The notes beneath the pieces were generated by a model that was given only the letters and a program-made list of their open reading frames with translations, was not told where the DNA came from and did not search any database. A program made the translations under genes and the position numbers. A stretch of DNA of 64,000 bases from Zygnema cylindricum (lineage: Eukaryota; Streptophyta; Zygnematophyceae; Zygnematales; Zygnemataceae): the NCBI GenBank assembly GCA_037447655.1, contig JBBHKE010002614.1, positions 208,786-272,785 of the forward strand. Reading direction: 5' to 3'. How positions within the stretch are numbered: the first letter of the stretch is position 1; each line of letters starts with the position of its first letter. Positions 43,959-55,952 of this stretch are shown here, piece after piece.

Positions 43959-45676
43959 CTAGTCTAAATTTAGTTTCTCTTTTAATCCACACTTTTCTCT
44001 ACAATACTTAAGTTTGGGAGATGGCACAGGCTTTGTCTTCATATCAGCCACTATTTCCCCATCACTGCTATACACTAAATTCACAATTTTGTTTTCAACC
44101 TTTTCCCTCACAAAACTCAATCTTATGTCCATATGCTTAGCTTTGAAATTATGTTTTGGATTGGCTGCAATTGCAATTGCAGCCTGATTATCACAAAGCA
44201 CTTCATGCACTCCCTTCTTCATATACCCCAATTCTTATAACAAAAACTTCACCCACATCAGCTCCTTCACAGCAGAACAAGAGGCCATGTACTCAGCCTC
44301 CATAGTGGACTGGGCAACAACCTTTTGTTGCTTACTGCTCCAACAACAAACACCTTCTCCCACATACAATACATACCCAGAAGTGCATCTTCTCATAGGT
44401 GCATCCCCATAACTGGCATCACTCCAAGTAGTGATGTCAGTGTGCTCCCCTCCCAAATGCAACCATAGATCCTTAGTTCCCACCAGGTATCTCATTACTC
44501 TCTTGGCTGCCTCCCAGTCTCTCTTTCTGGGATCATTGACTTCTACTGAGGACTCCAACTGCTGCAGCTATGTTAGGTCTTGTACAATTCAATAAATCAA
44601 TCTTCCTACAACCTGTCTATAAGGAATAGACTTCATAAACTGCCTCTCTTCTGGGCTCATCTGATCATCTAGCATTATTACTCCTCCTTCTACACTCCCA
44701 TCACTTAGTTTTTTCAAGTCCATGAAGTGGTACAACTGTTTGCATTCTCCATCTGAAATTTCTCCGGCATATTTCCTATTGCCTCTTTCTGAGTAAGTCT
44801 GATTATCCTCTTCCACCTATCCCTTTCAATTTGAATTCCCAGAATATATTTAGCCTCCCCTAAATCCTTCATGTCAAATCTACTTCTAAGATCTTTCTTT
44901 AGCCTATTTATTTTTTCCATAGACTTACTCAATACCAGCAAGTCATCCACATAAATTGCAATAAAAATCACACCATTCTCATCCTCCAACATATAAATAG
45001 AATGGTCAGAACTGATCCGAATATACCCTAGACTGGTAAGAAACTCATCTAGTTTCTTATTCCATTGTTAGGGGGCCTGCTCCAGTCCATATAAGGACTT
45101 TATAAGTTTGCAGACTTTGCCTTCCTCTCCTTCCTCTACAAAACATTTTGGTTGCCGCATGAAGATTTCCTCCTCTAGTTCACCGTTGAGGAAAACGGTC
45201 TTGATATCCATCTGGTGAATAACCATGTCTTCCGCTGCTGCTAGACTAAGGAGAATCCTTACACATGGGAATCAAACTACAAGAGCAAAGGTCTTCTCAT
45301 AATCTATTCCCTCTTTTTGGGTGAACCCTTTTGCCACTAACCGAGCCTTATATCTCTCAATGGTGTTATCTAGATTTAGTTTCAATTTAAATACCCATTT
45401 ACACCCAATAGGTTTTCTATCCGGTGGACAGTCCACCAGCTCCCAAGTATTTGCCTCCATGATTGAGGCAATCTCATCTTTTATGGCTCTAACCCATCTG
45501 TCTTTCTCCAGACAATCCATTGCCTCCGAGAAAGACTGAGGCTCATCTGGGTGAGAAAGCTTTGTTACCTTGTGAGCTGCCTGTTTTTCTTGAAGCCTTT
45601 TGCTGCTCCTCCGTCCTTCTTCAAAGTCCGAAGCTGGAATGGAGGGAAGTCTTGGATTCCTCCGCACTGTCTCATC
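43959..45676 (-). pseudogene. RT and RNase H of E2
   Basis: Continues the reading frame broken by E3: DETVRRNPRLPSIP, GRRSSKRLQEKQ, KPIGCKWVFKLKLN, QMDIKTVFLNGE, AIYVDDLLVLS, TTWSDASYGD, STMEAEYMAS, LCDNQAAIAIA and the end KYCREKCGLKEK at 43959. Stops and frame changes near 45270, 45070, 44590 and 44235. The polypurine tract AGAAAATTAGGGGAG follows. Confidence 0.87.
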
Positions 45677-45681
45677 AGCTC

Positions 45682-46571
45682 TGAAATTCTGTGGTCTCCA
45701 TTGACCCACAGAATGAACAGCCTATGTAAAGCCTCTAGGATAATATTTGCCCCTTCTACTTTCCCGCTGAATAAGCGCCGCCCAGGCACACAAATATTTT
45801 AACCACTCTCCCCCTTGTGAGGACAAGACTCCCTTGAGTCAAACGCAAAAAGAATCACTGAATTTGCTCACCCGAGCAGTAAGTTATGGTTGGTCAAAGA
45901 TGACCTTTATAGTTACAAGCTCTCTTAGAGAGAGAGGTACCTGAATATTACTAAGTCTCGGTCTACCTACTCACGACTACTTACTACTAAACCCTAGTCC
46001 AATAGGAACACTATATAGTACAAGAAGGTACAATAGGTGATGTACTTATTGTACGACCATTGTACGACAAGGTCAATTAGGTGACACCTGTCAAATCGGA
46101 AGCCATGGTTCCTCCTCCCATCTTCTCCGGTATCAAATAATGTGGCGCCACGTGGCACCACGTGACGCTATCTCCGTATGCCGCCAAAAAGCTCACTTCG
46201 CGTGGCGGCTATAATGTCGGTCGTCCGATCAAAACATATTTTACACGGTTCAGATTCGCGTACATGCAGAAATTGCTCTTTTTGGTTAGTCTGTTGTTAA
46301 TTAACTGTTACGTTAATGTTTATATATTTATAAAACCCGTCATGTGTATCGTTTCGTAACGCCTTAATGGTTAAGGCGTTAAGCTATAGGGAATTTAGAG
46401 GTCTCAGGTTCAAACCTAGACCTAGGCATCATTTTAGCAAAATACCATTTATTTCAAAAACTGCCACTTTCTAAATATGGCGGCAGCCATGGCGCGCCTT
46501 TGGTCCTCACTCTCTTTCTTTAAAGCTAAACTAAAATAGGGAAGTGAACTATTAATTACCTCTTTTCAACA
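45682..46571 (-). repeat. 3' LTR of E3
   Basis: Minus strand TGTTGAAAAGAGG to CCACAGAATTTCA. Contains a CCACGTGGC palindrome (G-box core) near 46150 and the conserved U5 block near 45815. Plus-strand tRNA-like stretch at 46357-46437. Confidence 0.93.
46357..46437 (+). other. antisense tRNA-like stretch in the E3 LTR
   Basis: GCCTTAATGGTTAAGGC forms a D-arm-like hairpin and CAGGTTCAAACCTAG is box-B/T-arm-like. The same text is in the other E3 LTR at 51666-51740. The anticodon arm is poor. Confidence 0.5.
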
Positions 46572-46584
46572 CTCCCCTTAATTC

Positions 46585-48152
46585 CTAGTCACTTTTCAAT
46601 TTTAATCCACAGTTTTCTCTGCAATAAATCAACTTAGGGGAAGGCACTGCTTTTGTCATCATGTGTGCAATCATTTCTCTATCAGTTTTATGAACCAGTT
46701 TAATAATTTTATTTTCTACCTTCTCTCTGACAAAGCTTAGTCTAATATCCATATGCTTAGCTTTGAAGTGATGTTTCGGATAAGCTGCAATAGAGATAGC
46801 AGCTTGATTATCACAAAAAACATTTTGAGTTCCAGACTTCATGAACCCAAGTTCTTCAAGAAGAGATTTAACCCACATTAATTCTTTGGTGGCAGCACAG
46901 GAGGCCATGTATTCAGCCTCCATAGTAGACTGAGCAACTACTTTTTGTTGCTTGCTACTCCAACAACATGCACCGGATCCAATTTGCAATACATATCCAG
47001 TCGTACACCTCCTTAAAGGCACATCTCCATAACTGCCATCACTCCAAGTGGTGATGTCAGTGTGCTCCCCTCCCAAATGCAACCATAATTCCCTTGTCCC
47101 CACCAGATACCTCATCACCCTTTTGGCAACCTCCCAATCTCTCTTTTTTGGTTCATTTAGATTTCTACTAAGGACACATACAGCTGCAGCTATATCCGGA
47201 CGGGTACAGTTCATAAAATAAGTTAAACTGCCTACAATCTGCCGATAAGGGATATTTTCCATAAATTTTCTTTCTATCTCATCCATCTCATCATTAATGA
47301 TCAATATTCCTCCCTCTTCACTCCCCTCACTCACTTTCTTCAAATCCATGGGAGTAGTACATCCGTTTGCTTTCTCCATTTGAAATTTTTCTAGCATATT
47401 ACCGATTGCTTCTTTTTGAGTGAGTCTTATAATTCTATTCCCTCTATCTCTCTCCATCTGAATTCCCAAAATGTACTTTGCTTCGCCAAGATCTTTCATA
47501 TCAAAATTGCTTCCAAGATCCCGTTTTAGTTTGTTAATTATATCTAAGGACTTGCTTAAGACCAACAAATCATCCACATAAATAGCAATAAATATCACTC
47601 CATTCTCATCCTCAAATAAATATATAGAGTGATCTGAACTAATTCTGATATACCCCAAACCGGTTAGAAATTCATCGAGCTTTGTATTCCACAGTCGCGG
47701 GGCTTGCTTAAGCCCATAGAGTGATTTTATCAGTTTGCAAACTTTGTTTTCTTCCCCACTTTCCACGAATCCTTCCGGTTGCCTCATGTAAATTTCGTCT
47801 TCCAACTCTCCATGCAAAAAGGCAGTTTTAATATCCATCTGGTGGATTTCCATATCCTCCGTTGCGGCTATACTTAAAAGGATTCTAACAAAAGGAAATC
47901 TGACTACAGGTGCAACGGTTTCTTCGTAGTCTATCCCCTCTTTCTGAGTATAACCTTTTGCAACTAACCTAGCTTTGTACCTCTCAATGGCATTATCCGG
48001 GTTTAATTTAAGTTTAAACACCCACTTACATCCGATCGGTTTTCGGTCCGGTGGACAATCTACCAACTCCCATGTATTGGCTTCCATGATAGAGGTCATT
48101 TCTTCATTTATAGCTGTGATCCACCGGCTACTTTCTTGTGTGTTTATGGCCT
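46585..48152 (-). CDS. RT and RNase H of E3 (open 504-codon frame)
   Basis: Reverse transcriptase copies the element RNA inside the virus-like particle and RNase H removes the RNA strand. The open frame 46585-48099 begins at MTSIMEANTWEL, a codon inside the polyprotein. Motifs: KPIGCKWVFKLKLNP, LVAKGYTQKEGIDY, QMDIKTAFLHGE, YGLKQAPRLWN, AIYVDDLLVLS (catalytic YVDD), YILGIQMERDR, TTWSDGSYGD, STMEAEYMAS, FCDNQAAISIA, HHFKAKHMDIRL, stop at 46585. Length and order fit the family. It lacks its own natural start because the upstream polyprotein is broken, so activity would need supply in trans. Confidence 0.9.
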
Positions 48153-49690
48153 CTAAGTATGTCTGAGGTTCATTCGGGTGAGATATCTTTGTGAGTTGGT
48201 TATTAACTTGTCTTCCTGAAGTCGTTTACTACTTCTTCTTCCCCCTACAAAATCGGAAGCCGGTAAAGAAGGCATCCTTGGGTTTCGTTTAGGAAGATTT
48301 TCAGCTCCCCTCTCTTCCAATTCCGGTGTCTCATCAAGTTCCTCATCGGTTTCCACTTCGTATTGTGGCGTTGCCTCGGGTGTTGTCTTCTCTTTTGGTA
48401 GATCTACATATTTTTCTTTTTCTCCCTCTTCCTTCTCTTCATTTTCAAAGTCAAAGTCAGAAAACTGATCCGTTTCAAATCTGATTTTGACTTCCCTATT
48501 ATATTTGAATGGATCATCGGACTTCTTTTCATTCATCACCACTATGTGTTTTACCAGAATTATATCTCTCTTTTTCAAGTCATACACTCTGTATCCTTTT
48601 GTGCTCTCATCATATCCTACAAGATATCCTGGCTTCCCTCTCCCCTCTAACTTCCATTTAGTCTTATCGGAATCCAAACTGTAGACTTGACTTCCGAACA
48701 CTCTCAAACTAGACAAATCAGGCTTTCTTCCTGTCCACCTCTCATACGGAGTTTCCTCTTTATTTGCTGAAGTTAGGACTCTATTTTTGATGAAATTAGC
48801 ATATTTCATAGACTCCACCCAAAAGTGCAACCCTATCCTCTTATCAGTTAACATACTTCTGCACATATCTCCTAAAGTTCTATTCACTCTTTCTGCTACT
48901 CCATTTTGTTCCGGATTATAGGGAACAGTTTTCTCATGATGAATTCCTTCTTCTTTAAGATATTCTTCAAATTCCCTTGAGGTGTATTCTTTCCCATTAT
49001 CACTTCTTATCTCTTTTATTGAGGCTTCGTGTAGTTTTTCACTCCATACTTTATACTCTTTGAAACATCTTAATACCTCTGACTTATGTCTGAGAAAGTA
49101 TACCTTCGTGTATCTAGACTAATCATCTAAGATGGTTAACATCCATCTCTTCCCGCCATGTGAAGCATACCTAACATATCCCCAAACATCGGTGTGAATT
49201 AGATCTAATACTTTCTCTCTCCTAAATGTGGTTGCCTTTGGAAATGGAAGTCTATGAATCTTCTCTTGGGCACATCCACTATAATCATCAAAGGTCTCAT
49301 CATCCTCAAAAGTAATACCCTCCACTATTCCATTTTTTTCATTTTCTTTAATCTCTCTAGATGCACATGCCCCAACCTTTTATGCCAAAGCATCATCTCA
49401 CTTGCACACAAGTAGAGAACACTCTTTTCATTGCAAAGAACAATTCTGAACATTCTTTGACTGCCTTTCTCAGCTATGAAATAAACCTCATTATCAAAGC
49501 TTGCTGTGAAGATTCCTTTCCTAGTTCCTGTTTCAAACTCCTTTTCATCTAGGACAGCTGTTAAGACTAGGTTCTTGCTAAGCTGTGGAATGTAAAGAAC
49601 GTCTGAGAGTGTTACAATTGAGGCATTTCCATCAACTAGAACCTTCAAGTCAACAGTTCCAACAAGACTTGTGGTTTCTACTCTACCATC
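48153..49690 (-). pseudogene. integrase of E3
   Basis: GAG-pre-integrase text MMLWHKRLGHVHLERL. The zinc pair is damaged: DDYSGC replaces the CSGC seen in E2. Core: HTDVWG (Asp), SDNGKEY (Asp), PEQNGVAERVNRTL (Glu). Then ESMKYANFIKNRV, PYERWTGRKPD and a C-terminal linker ending GRRSSKRLQEDK. Frame changes and stops near 49690, 49325, 49118 and 48900, so no complete enzyme. Confidence 0.87.
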
Positions 49691-49693
49691 TCC

Positions 49694-50986
49694 TTACTCT
49701 ATCTCAACTGTTGGGATCTTTCTCAGTTTATTGAACCACCGCTTATCTTTGCACATATGCATTGAAGCCCTTGAGTCTATGATCCACCCATCCTCGGGTG
49801 GATCCCTCTTACCTCCGAGAACACACTTTTGTCTCCGTGGAATGTCGACATGTTTTTCAATGTTTTTCGGATTAAGAAGAAGCTCCTCAAGCTCCTCTTC
49901 TTGTTCAGTTTTTCCTTCCACTTCTTCATCATGAAATTGAGTCACGAAAGCCTTTTTCTTTCCTCCATCCCTTGAGGTTCCTTGACCATCTTCCAGTCGA
50001 AGATCTGCAAGTTTGACACAATCTGCCATAAAGTGTCCCGGTTTCTTGCAGAAGTGACATAATCCTCCTCGAGAAGTTCCTCTCCCGTGTCTATCAAATC
50101 TGCCACCTCCTTGTTCTCTTCCACCAAAGTTTTGATAAGGATCTTTTCCTCTCTCCTCATCACGCTTCCGCCAATCAGCTCCTGCAGACAATGCTTGAAC
50201 ACTTGGACTCCCTCTCCTAATCTCTATGGTGCTTTCTTTCACTAAAATCATTCCCACTGTGTCATCCCAATTCCAGTTGCTATCTCCCATGTCCTGCAAT
50301 CGGTTAATGCTATTCTCATACTCTTCAAGTAGTTTCATCATTAATATGTTCACTCTTTTTCTCTCGGACCATGAGTTACCTGCACTCTCTAACTCTCCAA
50401 ATAATGCTCCTAAATCATTGCAATAATTATTCATACTTCCTCCTTTATAAGTATAATATGCAATCTTATCTTCGGCCAACTATTGTTGCTGCAATGATCC
50501 ACTCTTATATTTGTTAACTAGCGATATCCAAATCAGAGATGAAGATTTGACATGCATAAGGGGAATGGCAATGCCCTTTGCTACACTTTTAAGAATTAAG
50601 AGCTTAGCAACCTTGTCTTTGTAGTTCCACTTTTCATACTCCGATCTTTCGGTCTGAACCCTTGACGTCGTTTTTGGTGGTGCTGCTGCCAGTATCGCCT
50701 TCGGCAATGGTGTCACTTGAGTTGCAACTCCTCCCTTTTCTCCTTCCATGATAATCTCCTCTCCTTCCTCATCTTCATCCTCGGTGATGGTGGCAGCTGT
50801 TCTACCAACTGTAGAGGCGGAGGTGCCAGAAAAACGTGTCCCTCCAAACCCAGGTGGAGGTGGGCATCGAATTTGTCCAGACACTATGCCCCATAGATGC
50901 TTCTCAAATAGTTCTCCCTCCATCATCATTTCCCAATAAAGAAAGTCTAATCCATCAAATATGGGCACCCTAGAGGGTGGGCCCAT
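49694..50986 (-). pseudogene. gag and protease of E3
   Basis: Starts at the ATG inside the primer-binding site: MGPPSRVPIFDGLDFLYW. One TAG at 50480 (QQQ-stop-LAED) interrupts an otherwise open frame to 49694. CHFCKKPGHFMADC is the zinc knuckle. WIIDSRASMHMC is the protease active site with the invariant Gly of DSGAS changed to Arg (E2 retains DSGAS), which should inactivate it. Confidence 0.9.
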
Positions 50987-50990
50987 AACC
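50978..50990 (-). other. primer-binding site of E3 containing the gag start codon
   Basis: GGTTATGGGCCCA directly follows the LTR end AATTTCA; 13 bases complementary to the anticodon arm of initiator tRNA-Met. ATG (50984-50986), which pairs with the CAU anticodon, is the first in-frame Met of gag. Confidence 0.85.
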
Positions 50991-51880
50991 TGAAATTATG
51001 TGGTCTCCATTGACCCACAGAATGAGCAGTCTATGTAAAGCCTCTAGGATAATATTTGCCCCTTCTACTTTCCCGCTGAATAAGCGCCGCCCAGGCACAC
51101 AAATATTCTTACCACTCTCACCCTTGTGAGGACAAGACTCCCCTGAGTCAAGCGCAAAAAGAATCACTGAATTTGCTCACCCGAGCAGTAAGTTATGGTT
51201 GGTCAAAGATGACCTTTATAGTTACAAGCTCTCTTAGAGAGAGAGGTACCTGAATATTACTAAGTCTCGGTCTACCTACTCACGACTACCTACTACTAAA
51301 CCCTAGTCCAATAGGAACACTATATAGTACAAGAAGGTACAATGGGTGATGTACTTATTGTACGACCATTGTACGACAAGGTCTACAAGGTGACACCTGT
51401 CAAATCGGAAGCCATGGTTCCTCCTCCCATCTTCTCCGGTATCAAATAATGTGTCTCCACGTGGCACCGCGTGACGCTATCTCCGTATGCCGCCAAAAAG
51501 CTCACTTCGCGTGGCGGCTATAATGCCGGCCGTCCGATCAAAACATATTTTACACGGTTCAGATTCGCGTACATGCAGAAATTGCTCCTTTTGGTTAGTC
51601 TGCTGTTAATTAGCTGTTTCGTTAATGTTTATATATTTATGAAACCCGTCACGTATATCGTTTCGTAACGCCTTAATGGTTAAGGCGCTAAGCTATAGGG
51701 ATTCTTGAGGTCTCAGGTTCAAACCTAGGACTAGGCATCATTTTAGCAAAATAACCATTACTTCAAAAACTGCCACTTTCTAAATATGGCGGCAGCCATG
51801 GCGCGCTTTTGGTCCTCACTCTCTTTCTTTAAAGCGAAACTAAAATAGGGAAGTGAACTATTAATTACCTCTTTTCAACA
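50991..51880 (-). repeat. 5' LTR of E3
   Basis: 890 bp, colinear with the 3' LTR. An LTR ATG lies 20 bases before the primer-binding site but meets TAA after four codons. Confidence 0.93.
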
Positions 51881-51885
51881 AGCTC

Positions 51886-54494
51886 CCCTATCCATCAAAA
51901 CCTGTTTTGACTCCTCTTCCTCTCTCTCCTCAAAGTGTGTAGGAATATAAGGGGATTCTGGTATATCTCCCCCATCTTTTATCTCCCCTTGGATTTGCAA
52001 TCATGTTTTCACTAGTTTCCCTTCTGGGAAGATCTAAGTCCTCCTCACTCTCGGACTCAAAACTGATTCTGATTTTCTTAATGTATTTGAAATGATCAAA
52101 AGACTTCGTTTCATTCATGAAAATTAGATGCTTTACCAGAATGATATCTTGCTTAGCTAGGTCATAGACTCTATATCCGTTTACATCCTCGTCATATCCC
52201 ACAAAATATCCTGATTTCCCTTTAGCATCTAGTTTCTAGTTTTTCTTATCTGTGTCAAGACTGTAAACTTGACTACCAAGTACTTTCAAATGAGAGATAT
52301 TCGGTTTCCTTCCAACCCATCTCTCATAAGGGGTCATCCCTTTAACAGCAGTAGTGAGGACTCTATTCTTAATGTAGTTAGCACAGTTCATGGCTTCTGC
52401 CCAAAATCTTCTTCCTATTTTCTTATCTGCCAACATACTGCATACACTATCTCCTAAAGTCTGGTTTAACCTCTCAACTACCCCATTCTGTTCTGGATTA
52501 TTTGGTACTGTTTTCTGATGCTGAACTCCCTCATCTCTCAAATAATCCTTAAACTGGCTAGAGGTGTACTCTCCCCCATTATCACTCTTTATTCTCTTAA
52601 TGGGGGTTTCGTGCAACTTCTCACTCCAGGCTTTGTATTCTTTAAAGTATTTCAGTGTTTCACACTTTGTTTTTAAGAAGTAGACTCTAGAATATCTCGA
52701 TCAATCATCAGTAATTGTCAGCATATACCTCTTCCCCCCAACCGAAGGTACTCTTGCTGGTCCCCAGATATTTGTGTGGACCAGATCTAGTGCTTTCTCA
52801 CCTCTATATGTGGCAGTTTTGGGGAAGGGAAGTCTGTGAGCCTTACCTTCAGCACAGCCACTACAATCATCCATCATTTCATTATCCCTAAACTGAATGC
52901 CTTCTACTACACCCAGCTTCTTCATTTCCCTCAGTCTATCAAAATGCATATGTCCCAAACACTTATGCCAAATCATCAAGCTCGGGACACCACCATAGTA
53001 AGCACTTTTCTTTTCATTACTCACTTAAGCCTTCACATTCCTTGGCTACCCTTATCTGCTGTGAAGTAGACTTCATCTCCGTACTTAGTTCTAAAGACTC
53101 CCTTTCTAGTGAAGGTATCAAAATCCTTGTCAACTAATACAAAGGTAGACACAAGATTCTTACTCAGCTGAGGAATGTAGAGCATATCTGAAAAAGTGAG
53201 AATAGAAGTCTTACCCTCCACTAAGACTTTCAGATCTACCGAGCCCACTAGATATGTGGTAACTACTCTCCCATCCCATACTCTATTTCCAAGGATCTTT
53301 CTTAGTTTAGTAAAGACGTGCCTATCACGACACATATGCATGGATGCACCTGAGTCGATGATCCATCCCTCCTCTGGAGCATCCCAAATGGCTCCAAGGG
53401 CACAGTTTTGTTTCCGCAGGATCTCTTTCTCCTCCAGATTCTCATCAAGAAGGAGCTCCCCATCTTCCTCCTTGGAAGATTCGTCCTCCTCTGTCTCTCC
53501 TTTCACTCGTGTGAGCACAAGTGCTTTCTTCTTCCCTCCAAGAGATCCCCTTCCACGATTTTCTTGAAGCCTCAGCTCCGATAGCTTGATGCAATCAGCT
53601 ATGAAGTGCACCGGCTTTTTGCAAAAATGGCAAAGGCTCTTTAGAGTCCTCGGTTCTGTAGATTGGTCCTTTTCTCCTTTGAAGTTGTTGTACGGCTTCT
53701 TCGGATCCTTCCTCCACGAGTCTGTTCCGGGAGCTAGAGCTTGAACGCTCTTTCCTCCTCTCTTGATCTCAATGGTGTTCTCCTGCACAAGTATCATTCG
53801 GACCACGGTGTTCCACTTCTAAGCAGTATCATCCATTTCTTGCACTTGGTACACTATGTTTTCATACTCCTCCGGCAACTTCATGATGAGAGTGTTAACT
53901 TTCATCTTCATAGTGCTTGTCCATCCGGCACTTTCCATCTCCATGTACAGACAAGAGAGATCGCTGCAATAGTCCAACATCTTTCCTCTTTTGAAAGTGT
54001 AACTCGTCAGCATTTGCTCAACCAGCTAGAGCTCCTGAATGGTGCCAGCTCTATAGATATCCACTAAAGTCATCCACAACTCTTCGGCCTTGAAGATGTG
54101 AAGGTGAGAGGTCGCCAAATCTTGAGTGAAGTGCCTCAGAATGAAGTGCCTAGCATTCATGTTGGTGTACTCCCACATCTGATTGTTGTTTTCTTCGGTC
54201 TTCACGGCCACCGCTCCGCTTGCCGTGGCAATAGGAGCAAGAGGTGTCTCCTTTCCTTTCCCCTTTTTGGACACACTGTTGTCCCCATCTTTTGTCTCCT
54301 CCGTTGGAGTAGATCCTGCTGAATAAACCTCACTCCTCCAAACCCTGGTGGAGTTCCTTGAGACGGACGTTTCACTTGTCCACTAACAATACCTCAGTAT
54401 CGTTTCTCACACAATGCCCCTCTCATCATAGCTTCCTAGTAAATGAACCCAGATCCGTTGAATATGGGCACCCTAGAGGGGGGGGGGCATAACT
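51886..54494 (-). pseudogene. gag, protease and integrase of E2
   Basis: From 54480 leftward: PPSRVPIFNGSGFIY, MWEYTNMNARHFILRHFTQ, YCSDLSCLYMEMESAGW, a zinc knuckle CHFCKKPVHFIADC, protease WIIDSGASMHMC, IWHKCLGHMHFDRL, CSGCAEGKAHRLPF, HTNIWGP (first catalytic Asp of integrase changed to Asn), SDNGGEYTSSQF, PEQNGVVERLNQTL, then the linker to SKQVLMDRGA where E3 interrupts. Stops and frame changes near 54310, 54020, 53815, 53030, 52700, 52235 and 51930. The coding order is intact. Confidence 0.87.
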
Positions 54495-55554
54495 TGCAAT
54501 TTTGTGTCCCCCATTTGGACCAAAATTGAGGAAGCCTCTTGGTAGTTTTCAACTAACCCATTTTCAACTAGAGCAACTGCCACCCAAGCAGACAAATAGA
54601 TGATTTGACTGCACCCTTGTGCATTCTGGACTCCTCTAAGTCCACAGCAAGAAGAATCACTGAAAACGCCCAACCAGGCGATTAGTTATGGAGTGGCCAA
54701 GATGCCAATATTTCTACAAGCTTATTGGGAGAGAGGCGGCTACCTCCTCAATCTACTAAGTCCTAAACCCTCTCACAACTTCTATCTACTGAGGTACGGA
54801 ACCAATCAGAAGACTCTACACTACAGAAAGCTACTACGGCCGATGTACTTTCTGTACGACCTGTGTACGACAAGACCATGGAGTTGACGCCTGTCTCATT
54901 CGTACTTGTCCTCATGTTCTCCGAGATTTCCTCTTCTTAATGAAATCGTGCCACGTGTCGTCAGGTCATGTCACGACCAAAAACCGCCAAGGGGGCCATT
55001 CCGAGATATCGGCGATGGTGCGGGTCGTCGGATCAAAACCAACTTTAAACGACAACCGTTCAAAAACAAATGTCCGGTACATTTGTTTCGTGCGCACTAA
55101 AACTCCAACTAGTTTCTATGTATTCTATTTGTAATTTCGTTAATCGGATTAGTCGTCTATCTATTGTTTAAATAGCTATCAAACCCTATGTATCCTATCG
55201 GACTACTACGACAGACTGGTAAGGGTTGACGGCTACGCCTCACCCTACCATAGGAGGTTCGAGTCCAACCGGACTCAACCTTTTTGGCTGAGAGTGACTT
55301 AGGTCACTCTTAAGCCCTGCCTATGGAACTAAGGCAGCCATGGCTCCACCGCCCTCTCTCTCCTTCAGTGACTGCAACAAGTATGGGGGCTATAGAGAGA
55401 AGGTGCCGCCACCGCCCTCTCTCTCCTTCAGTGACTGCAACAAGTATGGGGGCTATGGAGAGAAGGTGGAGGCATGCTGCCTGTGTTTTTCCTTTTTCTT
55501 TTTATTTTAATTAAGACCTAGAAAATACCTCCCCTAAATCTAGTGATGTCAACT
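54495..55554 (-). repeat. 5' LTR of E2
   Basis: 1060 bp because of a 63-bp tandem duplication (55346-55408, 55409-55471) around CTCTCTCTCCTTCAGTGACT; 997 bp without it. The end at 54495 is followed by a damaged primer-binding site AGTTATGCCCCCC. Plus-strand tRNA-like stretch at 55213-55278 with GGTTCGAGTCC. Confidence 0.9.
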
Positions 55555-55559
55555 GTTTA

Positions 55560-55952
55560 GTTCTTTTGGACGTGTCTTTTAGAAACACTTGTATCAGCGG
55601 TATAGCACTTTGTAGTAGGAGAAGTGAGTGAAAAGTATAAGACTTAGGACGTAGAACATTTTATGTATCCAAACTTCCAGACTGTGTAATCTGCAAACTA
55701 TTTTTGGGAAACTTCTGAGCTGCATATCTTGGTGTATGTTAGATCAATTCTGCTGAAACTTTGGGAGTTGGCAGCTTTTTGATACACTATACTGTGGTAT
55801 AGTTTGAAACAATTTGGACTATTGTGTCAACTTTATTGAGCTGTAGAAAACAACTTTTTGGTAGAATTCTTGATAAGCTTCTACGAGTGAATTATGTCTT
55901 CTTCAGCTACTACTGCTGTTGCCCCACCTGCTCCAGTGGTCCTACAACAATA
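55560..55952 (+). repeat. 5' LTR of E5, right piece
   Basis: GTTCTTTTGGACGTGTC to CTACAACAATA, colinear with 60831-61221. The ATG near 55893 (MSSSATTAVAPPAPVVL) starts gag inside the LTR. Confidence 0.9.

Larger units (their letters stand above)
45682..51880 (-). mobile_element. copia retrotransposon E3 (6.2 kb), nested in E2
   Basis: Two LTRs of exactly 890 bp (45682-46571, 50991-51880), polypurine tract 46572-46584, primer-binding site 50978-50990, perfect duplication AGCTC (45677-45681, 51881-51885). The LTRs differ at roughly 35 sites by eye count, about 4 percent. The most complete element in the window. Confidence 0.95.
41677..55554 (-). mobile_element. copia retrotransposon E2, nested in the E5 LTR
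   Basis: Minus-strand element, 3' LTR 41677-43945, 5' LTR 54495-55554. Target duplication TTTTA (41672-41676, one mutation) / GTTTA (55555-55559); the intact E5 3' LTR has GTTTA once at this place (near 60830). Its interior is split by E3 at 45682-51880 and its 3' LTR by a solo LTR. Net length is about 6.4 kb. Each LTR is 997 bp after removing the insertion or duplication, as in E0. Confidence 0.92.

Noticed and set aside
45682-45690. LTR end placed at CCACA (45690) giving flanks AATTC/AGCTC
   Set aside because: These do not match; extending the LTR by eight bases to AATTTCA gives a perfect AGCTC duplication and puts the primer-binding site directly after the LTR.
51881-54494. Treating this as a separate element from 43959-45676
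   Set aside because: The reading frame, the AGCTC duplication and protein alignment to E7 show both are halves of one element split by E3.
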